Positions 56,967-64,000 of a stretch of DNA of 64,000 bases are shown here, piece by piece. Made by a program: the position numbers and the translations under genes. The notes below the pieces were generated by a model. That model saw nothing but the letters and a program-made list of their open reading frames with translations, was not told where the DNA came from and ran no database searches. Origin of the DNA: Cladorrhinum sp. PSN259 (taxonomy: Eukaryota; Ascomycota; Sordariomycetes; Sordariales; Podosporaceae); NCBI GenBank assembly GCA_033725935.1, contig MU867077.1, positions 540,317 through 604,316 on the forward strand, read 5' to 3'. Each line of letters starts with the position of its first letter. The stretch's first letter is position 1.

Positions 56967-58184
56967 TCAAGCCCACTTGGCCAAAATAGCCATCAACATA
57001 GCGCCCAACGCCACACATGCAAACGCAAGCAACTGCATTCCCAGCCCAGCCTTCCTCATCTCTGGATTAAACATAAACTCGTGCGCCAGAAGTTCGACCA
57101 GTGCAGTATACATCAAAATACCGGCACTAATGGCATCAAACACCCCACTGACGATCAAAATCGTGGATCCATTCATCGCAGTTGACTGGCTGGTCACGAG
57201 TCCTATGGCAATGGCCAAGGGTGTGCTGAAGGCATACAGCAATCCCAAACCGTAGGGTGCCCACCTCCTGTAACCAGAGGGCCAAACTGCCGTAGCAAGG
57301 CGAGCGCCGAGACCCAGCCCTTCAAAGGTTTGGTGAAATACCAGGACAACAAAAAGCACCACAAACTTTTCGGCAACCGCCAGGGTCAAGCCAATGAAAA
57401 TTGAATGGAAGATAACCCCAAATTCAAGAATGAAGATGGCCGCAATCTGCGTTGCGTAGTTCGGATGCTCATCCCCTTCGATGTGTTCTATCTGATGGCC
57501 CAGATGTTCCTCTCCTCCAGGGGGGTAGCTGATCTCATGAGGCAGGACAGGGACGTGGTGTTTGCCGCACATCCCCCCTTCAACACTCTCAGCCAACGTC
57601 GGCGAGGATCTATCAGGCGAAGCGGACGTAATAGCAGTCGTAGTAGGATCAATGCCAGTACCAGCAGCGCCGAGCTCTTGGAGCCTATTAGTATTAATAG
57701 ATCGCATCGCAGCACCAGCATCCGCCATTGCGGGCTGATGAAGCAGCCGGCCGTGTCCGTTTCCATGGCCATGAGAAGTCCCAAACCCAAAATCAAAGTA
57801 AGAGATAAGGATCTCGAGCAAGAACATGACCATAATCGTGATCAGACAAATAGACATTGCCCAGTCATAATCTCCCAGGATAGCCTGCAAACATTGCTCC
57901 TTCAGATTTTCTGAGGCAGGAGACAAAAGATGCATGAAGGCAGTCGCCATGATCACACCCGTCCCGAAATACTTTGCCACGAAGAAACAATGCTGCGGGA
58001 CTCGTAACCTAGAACTTCTCGCCAGCCATATCGGTAATAATGCGCCGAGGGCGGAACCGAAGAAAACAACAAAAATCGAACATATCCGAAGGCCGATATT
58101 GCTTGTGTTGGACGGATCGATGGGGCATTCTGGTTTTGTGTGAGCCTCGTCCCTCTCTAGTAATAACAGTGGTGACGGTTTCAT
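56967..58184 (-). CDS. ZIP-family zinc/iron transporter
   Basis: Plasma-membrane divalent metal importer (Zrt1/Zrt2-like). Start ATG 58184 is the first in frame; 405 residues, no intron in the coding part. Eight helices: TM1 ~33-53 (ICSIFVVFFGSALGALLPIW), TM2 with YFGTGVIMATAFMHLL, TM3 (WAMSICLITIMVMFLLEILI), a cytosolic His-rich loop (SHGHGNGHGRLLHQ), TM4 with the metal-site motif HSIFIGLTLAV, TM5 with HQTFEGLGLGARLA, then TM6-8 ending ALGAMLMAILAKWA. The His of TM4 and HxxxE of TM5 are intact. The leader appears to be spliced (donor gtaagt near 58571, acceptor near 58510) and carries a five-codon uORF. Zinc against iron specificity cannot be told from sequence alone. Confidence 0.93.
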   Translation of the reverse strand: MKPSPLLLLERDEAHTKPECPIDPSNTSNIGLRICSIFVVFFGSALGALLPIWLARSSRLRVPQHCFFVAKYFGTGVIMATAFMHLLSPASENLKEQCLQAILGDYDWAMSICLITIMVMFLLEILISYFDFGFGTSHGHGNGHGRLLHQPAMADAGAAMRSINTNRLQELGAAGTGIDPTTTAITSASPDRSSPTLAESVEGGMCGKHHVPVLPHEISYPPGGEEHLGHQIEHIEGDEHPNYATQIAAIFILEFGVIFHSIFIGLTLAVAEKFVVLFVVLVFHQTFEGLGLGARLATAVWPSGYRRWAPYGLGLLYAFSTPLAIAIGLVTSQSTAMNGSTILIVSGVFDAISAGILMYTALVELLAHEFMFNPEMRKAGLGMQLLAFACVALGAMLMAILAKWA

Positions 58185-59442
58185 GGTGGTGGTATGTGGA
58201 CAAAGTGCGTCGATAGTCTTTTTTAATGAAGAGGTGTGAGGATGCGTTTCTGGGACCGAAAATACGGTTCGTCGTTGAACCCCGTCGTGCTTTTCTTTGT
58301 GGTTACGGTTCAACTTTGGCTGTCGCGTAATTCCCCCTCCACTCTGAACAGCGGTAGGTTTTGACGTTTCTGGAGTATCAGGAAACAAGCTAGGCGGTGA
58401 CTGGCATGCCAACGGCAGCCTCCCCAGAATAGAGGGCACGGAGAGTAACAGGAAAACAGTCTCGAAGGGATTCAGGTAGTGGGTTAGATGCTTCGATAGG
58501 AAGAACCTTAACCGCCTTTTGTTAGTGCCGTACAATCAAGCGTCTTACGTTGTGTTCATAGAAGGACTTACCCCGAGAATGAAAGGGGTATGAGGATCTG
58601 TTTGGAAGACAATCTATTTGTTGTTGCTCCTTAAGAATACTGCGGTGGTCGGCCAAGGCGGATGGTCAATATCTCGATGTAGGGTCGCTGCGGATGTGCC
58701 GAGTCGCAAGACTTTAGGAGGTGGCGGACGTAAAGGGGAATAGAAGGTAATTAAGGGATTTAGTTCCGCATGGGAAACCGCATCGTCCCGAGAAGCTGGA
58801 TTGGACCAAAGGATTGGGAGCCCAGTAGCAGAATAAGGAGGACGGAAGGTGTGCCATTCTTTAGCTTCCTAGAGATTCCCAGGTTCGGAAGGGGCCGTGG
58901 GCTTTTTTGGAGGGTCCGCGTTGGCTGCACCGACAAGTAGTGGCCGTTGAAGTAGGAGCAGCCAGAGAACGACAGCGAAGTACCCAAGCACACCTCAGAG
59001 TATTGACTGATCCTCGAGGAATCTTCCCTTTTCCTGAGAATATTGGTCATTGTCTCTGGACGAGTTGGGAGACGGACAGCTGAGTAGCTCTGTTTGATGT
59101 CATTGGACGATGATGTGTTGACCGACGTCAGGAAGTGGCGGCTGCCCACTCCCCACGAAATGCCTGGCCATCAAGGTTCTCCGGGAGCTAAAAAGGTCAT
59201 GGCTTGTATCCATGACCCATTGCAGTCTACCGGCAAATTGACTGGCTTCATTGTCTAGTATAGCCTGACATGTGTCTGGCATCCCCAGACCAAGGCATAT
59301 TGTCACATTTCATAGAGCTGGGATTTCTGCGCCGGCAATGTCGTCTTGCTTATCACTGTCTACAAAATCTGAGAAACCTAAAATGCACTAGCCAAATAAT
59401 TTGAGAATTCCAATAACTCCCGCCCCAAGGGTGACAAACAAA
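58185..59442. other. ZIP transporter leader and promoter region
   Basis: The stretch upstream of the ATG is open for 117 codons in the ZIP frame but has no ATG. A good intron (gtaagt at about 58571, CACTAAC, ggttaag ending near 58508) suggests a spliced leader. No other gene is seen before the scytalone dehydratase stop at 59443. Confidence 0.5.
58390..58407 (-). promoter_or_regulatory. Five-codon uORF in the ZIP leader
   Basis: ATG at 58407-58405 opens MPVTA and stops with TAG at 58392-58390, about 200 bases before the main start and downstream of the probable leader intron. It could damp translation of the transporter. Inference only. Confidence 0.35.
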
Positions 59443-60038
59443 TCACTGCTCGCCCCAGTTCTCACGGCCGCTAGCAAAGACCTCATCAAAATCATACTCG
59501 GACCATCGAATCTCGGGGTTGAGGCCGGCGAACTTCCAGACTCCGTCGACTTTCTTGTAGTAGTGAGTGTTGTGGCTGTGGGCGTGGCCCTTCACCTTGA
59601 CATTCTTCAGGCTCGAGTCGGTGTAAACCTGATGAGGCACACGGAGCTGGTGGTATCCAATGATCTCGGTATCGGAAACCTTCTCCCACTTGCTGGCACC
59701 GCCGATGAAATGCTGAGTGCGCAGCAGGGGATTGCCGAGAACCGACTTGTCCGAGATCATCTGGATGAACTCTTCGGCCGGCATGGCTTCCCAGAGCTTG
59801 TCGAGGAAGGATCGGTAGTCGATACGGAGCGTGGGAGCGATGCACTTCCGGAGCCGCTCCCAATCCTTGGAATCGTAGCTGTCGGCCCACTCAAAGGCCG
59901 CCTCGCTGCAGCCGAGGTACTCTGCAGAACAGGACCGAGCATGTCAGTATCCATGATACCCGTCAGGTAGAAGGACTCATCTAGGCGCCATCTTTACGAA
60001 CCCTCGAAAGTGATCTGCTTCTTCTGGGCGGAGGCCAT
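59443..60038 (-). CDS. SCD1: Scytalone dehydratase
   Basis: Dehydrates scytalone to 1,3,8-trihydroxynaphthalene and vermelone to DHN in melanin synthesis; target of carpropamid-type fungicides. Exons 60038-60002 and 59921-59443; 171 residues against 172 in Magnaporthe. Intron 60001-59922 (gttcgt...tgcag) joins [12 protein letters not shown] to [14 protein letters not shown]. Catalytic-site residues of the family are present: Tyr and Asp in [11 protein letters not shown], Tyr in [17 protein letters not shown], His in TQHFIGG, His in [12 protein letters not shown], and the C-terminal Phe/Trp-rich lid [18 protein letters not shown]. No polyketide synthase or naphthol reductase lies within this window, so the gene is not in a tight melanin cluster here. 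A TATA-like ATAAATAC is found near 60166-60173. Confidence 0.95.
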
Positions 60039-60562
60039 GTTTGCGATTTGTATGGTATAGTATATAGTTCAACAAAGATGGATGATTCCGGTTTCGATTT
60101 CTTGCTCAGATGGTAGGACAAGTCTATCTATTCACAAACCAAACCGGAGGAAGAACAAGGACTGTATTTATCAACCCTTTGCCCTGTCATTTCCCCAAGC
60201 TCTTTTGCCAGCTCCCTTCATCATTTGAGCTGGCCAATAGAATGGTGATCCCAATTGGCGGGCGGCTCCCCCAGGTCGGAGTCCGGAGCAAGGTGGGGAT
60301 GTGCGGACCAGCGAGGAAGGTTTCGGTCGACCGACAAAAACAAGGGGCTATCTTGCAGCAAGTCACCAAGTAACACGCTAATAATGTGCCGGCATTGTGC
60401 TGGAATACATATCGAAACTGTGATGGTTCGGGACCGGTGCATCGGCTCGGTTTGGTGTTTCGGACAGCCGCGACCATTGTCGGCAGCGCGAAAGTCCGTT
60501 GGGTTTTCTCCCATGTCCGTGCAAGGTCTCGATTGTCATTTTTATTAGATGGTCTGTTAATG
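60039..60562. other. Scytalone dehydratase promoter region
   Basis: 524 bases between this gene and the DUF2293 stop; contains the TATA-like element near 60166-60173 (minus strand). Nothing else recognised. Confidence 0.55.
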
Positions 60563-60628
60563 CTAACTCCCCTCCTCACTTTCTGAGTAGATAATGCTCT
60601 CTTTGTCGCTCACAAACTCGATCATGCA

Positions 60629-60660
<32 letters not shown>

Positions 60661-60670
60661 CGAATATGAA

Positions 60671-60702
<32 letters not shown>

Positions 60703-61729
60703 CGAATATGAAGTCGTAGTCATCGTAGTCATAGTCATCGCCCTCAATGCCGTCAATGTCGTCGGTGTCCTCAACTTTATCCACGCTGGAGTCTTCCTCG
60801 TCATCGGAAGATATCACTATAACTTCAGGCAAGACCGGACGCTTAACATCGGCGGTTATGCCCGGTCCCTTCTTAGTAGCTGCTTTGCGCTTATCCGCGG
60901 CCGACTTGGGCTTCGTCAGGTACCGGTTGATGGGTTTGGGAACAATGCACGTTTGGCTGCGAGTAACGACCCGGAGAGGAGGTGGCATCTTTGAAATTGC
61001 TGCCCTCTTAGCCATAACTCGTGCTTCGGGCGGTGGTCTTCTCTTTTGACCCAGAGTTGGTGCCGTTCTCTTCTTCGCGGTCGCCGTAATCGACTTCTTC
61101 TGAGCTGCCTGAGCCGGTGTAGCCGCTTTCTTGGGCGCCAGCATAGTTCGTTGGCTATTCGCAGCATGCTTTTTCTTGGACGGCAGAACGTCATCTTGAC
61201 GGCCCCATTGTTTCGCAACCTCGTTGATCTTGGGCCAGAAATAGTCTCTGGCAACCTTCCGCTCCATACCGTCCCTTAATAGCTTGTCATAACTGGTATG
61301 TATGTGGCGGATATGCGCGTGCACCGCTAACCAGGCTTTGTCTTCCAGTCCCATCGTTTCGGTTCTTCCAACGCGCCTGCTGTGCTTTTTGAGTGCGTGA
61401 TTGATGATCAACGGTACAACTTCTTTCGGGGCTTTCGGAAAAAGCTTCAATAGCGCTTCCTTAAACTTGTCTTCAGCCGCTGAGTCTCGTTTCCGGACTG
61501 CTGCTGCTCGCTGAGGGGCTGTTTCGCGGTGCTGTTGCAAGACGCGATTGTAGACAAAGGAGGGACATCGCAGACCGAGGGTCTTGCCATTTTGATCCAC
61601 TACAACATAAAGAGGCTTTTGCGACTCAAGAGTCTGCTTTCGACAGTTTTTGGTGATGTAAACGTCGCCTTTTCTGATGAATTTATACCCCTTTGGCATG
61701 GGAGCAGAGGGCCTGACCTCGCGCTCCAT
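60563..61729 (-). CDS. DUF2293 protein with expanded poly-Asp tract
   Basis: Function unknown. Intronless, 388 residues, ATG 61729. The DUF2293 domain spans ~85-180 (FKEALLKLFPKAPKEVVPLI, HTSYDKLLRDGMERKVARDY, FWPKINEVAKQW). The N-terminus (YKFIRKGDVYITKNCRKQTL) is also typical of this fungal family. Residues ~190-300 are basic and Ala/Lys/Pro-rich, likely disordered and possibly nuclear (KKKHAAN, KKRTAP, KRKAATKK). The C-terminus turns acidic: a possible SUMO-interaction-like VIVISSDDEED, then two identical copies of FIFV followed by ten Asp. These come from a perfect 42-base tandem duplication. Next to the transposon-degraded region at the right end. Confidence 0.85.
60629..60712 (-). repeat. 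Perfect 42-base tandem duplication coding FIFV-Asp10 twice
   Basis: Two identical 42-base units, 60629-60670 and 60671-60712, each ten GTC triplets plus gacgaatatgaa on the plus strand (FIFV and ten Asp on the coding strand). Length is a multiple of three, so the frame is kept. Confidence 0.95.
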
Positions 61730-62039
61730 CTTTGGCGGGGAATTGGTGACGAAAAAGCGTCAATTCTTGCTTTTATGGGATGCGCCCTACTTATAAATTA
61801 ACTGAAGAAAGACAGACAAGGAGAGCTGGATTGATTACCTGACCACCTGACCGAAGAATACCTGCGGTCAAAAATATTCAAAGCAAGGTGTAAATTTCGT
61901 GACAGTCGCTTGGTGTTCAAAATAACAAAGGCAAGAGTTCTTTATTGATGACGGCTGCCTCAGCCAATGACGATTACGCGTCGGGCCCCACTTTTGGTTG
62001 CTGCCCTGCTGATTTAGATCGTTGACTTGATTGCAAACA
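61730..62039. other. DUF2293 promoter region
   Basis: 310 bases of ordinary base composition upstream of the DUF2293 gene, before the AT-rich block begins. No element recognised. Confidence 0.5.
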
Positions 62040-62790
62040 ACTCAAAGATAATGATCCGCAGGAATATGTAAATAATAAAGAATGAAGAAATATATGTAAG
62101 CAACCTGATAAGCTTCAATATAGCATTCTTACGTAGTACTTAAAGTCTAAGAATCCTTTATAATAAATTATAATTTAAAATTAATATTCATTAAAGATAT
62201 AAGATTCCTAATTATAGAAGATATTTTTATTTAAAAACTATAGGATAATTATAAAATAGGTGGGGGAAGATAGCGATCATAAAAGCAATGTATTAGATTA
62301 ACTAATAGCTGAAATAATAATAAGAGGACTTTAAAAAGTCTTATAAGGGAATAAAAGTATATAAATAATACCACCCTTGTTAAGCTGAGTGCCTAGAGGC
62401 CTATAATATAGAGCCTATAGGTGGCCACAGTAGCCGTGTAATGCCGTAGCTACGGAGCGGAAGGATGAGGTATAGCGGCTAAGGTGTAGCTGGAGTGATG
62501 TACGACGGCTATATAGTAGCTGAAAGAAGCTTGGCACATAGTAGATTTCTAATAAATATAGGTAGAAAGTATTCCTATTAGTTAACTTAAGGAAGAAAAG
62601 AGAACTACCTATTAGGGGTAAAAGCTTACTCTATATATTCTCTTTAAGGAACTTTCTTGTTAGCGTTATAATACCTTGAACATTATCTTACTTAATGAAT
62701 AGTGATTACAATCCTTATAATTTTAATACTTATTACGAGAAATATATTAAGGGATATATAATAATAATATTTCGTACTACCGATTGCCCT
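62040..62790. repeat. AT-rich, RIP-like degraded DNA
   Basis: Long runs of A and T with many TpA steps (for example 62110-62360 and 62640-62775), very unlike the flanking genes, interrupted by a slightly GC-richer patch at 62370-62520. No open frames. This is the usual appearance of transposon DNA after repeat-induced point mutation; it may be the 3' side of the LINE remnant that follows. Confidence 0.7.
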
Positions 62791-62879
62791 TTAGTCGAAG
62801 GTTCGCCGGTCCTGCTAGCTATCTTATTGTATAGGAAAACCGTGCCAGTTATCTGGCTGGGTGAAAAACCTATACCCTC

Positions 62880-64000
62880 CTTTTAAGGCCTTAGCTCTTG
62901 ACTTCTTCTTACTACAGGTAAAAGGAAGCCCGTCCCATACTAAGCTTCCTGCATTCCCACATCCTGGTCTGCAGCCGCCGTAGCGGCCGGGGCACCAGTG
63001 GCCACGCCAGGCCCCGTCGTATCCCTCGTTATTAGGTTTAGCTTTCCCTGCTTTGGATTAATCGCCGCTCGCTTTGCCGCGACGGCCATTGAGGGGGGTC
63101 GGCCCCTCGGCCGTTTTCTTCCTACTACTTGGTATTCCTCGCCTCCTCCTTGAAACGTTATCTGTCGTTGCTCCTGATTTTGTTTTTCTAGCAGAGTGAG
63201 GTCGAATGTCCTCGGCCGGTACTGATACGCTTCCCTGGCTGCATTCCGGGCTTTTACTGCTTCCGGGCACTACCGTACCTAGGCCGGATGCTTCCCTGTA
63301 CAATTCGAGCATCTTAGGCTGACTTAATTATTATGGGTAGGGCACTGGGCCTCTCCTGCCCTCTTACCCTCCCCATGAGCCGTTATGCCACACCGTGGGC
63401 ATAACGCCGATTTCTTATAGAACCGTTAGGTATGTCCTTATCCCTAGCACTTATAGCACTGGGTAGTTTGTAAGATTGCCTAGTACGGCTCGCAGTATAG
63501 TATCTAGGCTCGCTAGACGACCCCTTCGTTACAAGCCTTCTTCGCCTCTTCTTCGCTAGTTATCGTGACTAACGCTATTACCCTCGTTATTCTTCCTAAT
63601 ACCGGGATTCGAAATTTAACTCTCTCGACTATCGTTAATCTAATCGTTTTATTAAATTCTCCCTCCGTCGTATCCTTTAGATCCCTCTTTAATATCCCTT
63701 TTATTAAGACTATAAAGGTTCTCTTTACCTCCTTTACCTCCTCTCCGAATGCCTTCGTAATCCACTCCTTATTCGCGTTTTGCGTATGCTATTCCTTTAT
63801 TTTCGCCTCCTAGAAAGTAACTATTACGTTACCGCTCGAAAGCTTCCTCGCCGCAACTGCCCCTTTCCTTTCAGACACTTTATTTATTGCCTGAACGATC
63901 TCTTGAGGAGACCGCCGGGCAAGTGCCGGCGCGACTAAGCCACGTATTAAGACCTCTTTCCTAATACGCCCCGGTATAACCTTCTTTAGGGGCTCTTCGG
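62880..64000 (-). mobile_element. Degraded LINE (Tad-like) ORF1 with gag-type zinc knuckles
   Basis: On the minus strand one frame can be followed from the window edge to about 62950: segments GLVAPALARRSPQEIVQAIN, AFGEEVKEVKRTFIVLIKGI, IPVLGRITRVIALVTITSEE, EEAKKACNEGVV, then a Cys/His knuckle set (QCYKC, GHT, ALCPRCGITAHGEGKRAGEA, QCPTH, RCSNCTGKHPA) at 63260-63470 and a C-terminal tail AREAYQYRPRTFDLTLLEKQ and GEEYQVVGRKRPRGRPP. This is the ORF1 layout of Tad1-type non-LTR elements of filamentous fungi. Stops replace expected Trp or Gln codons, e.g. 63444-63446, 63438-63440, 63426-63428, 63279-63281, 63270-63272 (TGG to TAG/TAA, CAA to TAA), the RIP pattern. The 5' end lies beyond the window; ORF2 (endonuclease, reverse transcriptase) is not recognisable here. 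Confidence 0.8.

Noticed and set aside
57405..57914. 169-codon plus-strand frame inside the ZIP gene
   Set aside because: Antisense shadow of the transporter; no features of its own.
62361..62520. Possible LTR or tRNA-like patch within the AT-rich block
   Set aside because: No paired terminal repeat, no clover-leaf fit; more likely part of the degraded element.
1..64000. tRNA, 5S rRNA, CRISPR or replication-origin features
   Set aside because: I looked for B-box-like GGTTCRANNC and 5S-like segments and saw none; CRISPR is not expected in a fungal nuclear genome.

Overview
The window is nuclear DNA of a filamentous ascomycete, most likely a Sordariomycete close to the Sordariales. The support is: short introns (about 50-80 bases, GTRNGT donors, CTAAC-like branch points), a trifunctional trpC (GATase-IGPS-PRAI), scytalone dehydratase of DHN melanin synthesis, a DUF2293 gene, and a LINE remnant at the right end with C-to-T type (RIP-like) stop codons. 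Species cannot be named from the sequence alone. Gene structures below are spliced by eye from splice signals and protein-family fit; no transcript data were available.

Bases 1-41400 form a dense housekeeping block: the 3' end of TIM9, NUP188, trpC, a BRCT plus WGR-like protein, an NDUFAF7/MidA methyltransferase, a U-box cyclophilin (PPIL2 type), PTM1, a DUF7702 membrane protein, a Zn2Cys6 regulator, KTI12, SEC63, a TPR/J-domain co-chaperone, a myosin regulatory light chain, AFI1, and S-formylglutathione hydrolase. Several pairs are divergent and share a promoter region (NUP188/trpC, PPIL2/PTM1, light chain/AFI1); others converge (TIM9/NUP188, PTM1/DUF7702, KTI12/SEC63).

Bases 41900-64000 are much sparser: two related 8-cysteine secreted proteins (one interrupted by an in-frame TAG), ADE5,7, a possible small ORF, a GPI-anchored Thr-rich wall protein, a possible small two-exon Cys-rich protein, a ZIP metal transporter, scytalone dehydratase, a DUF2293 protein with an expanded Asp repeat, then AT-rich DNA and a degraded Tad-like LINE. 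Intergenic gaps reach 3.5 kb here.

The most unusual observation is in the TPR/J-domain gene. Its frame ends in TGA, yet the same frame stays open for 91 more codons, encoding an acidic linker and a strongly hydrophobic membrane segment. This could be stop-codon readthrough giving a membrane-anchored J-protein isoform, a minor spliced isoform, or a recent nonsense change. Other points of interest are a BRCT-WGR protein without a PARP catalytic domain, a KTI12 start that needs a two-codon first exon, a perfect 42-base duplication in a poly-Asp tract, and a perfect TGACTCA cross-pathway-control site upstream of trpC.
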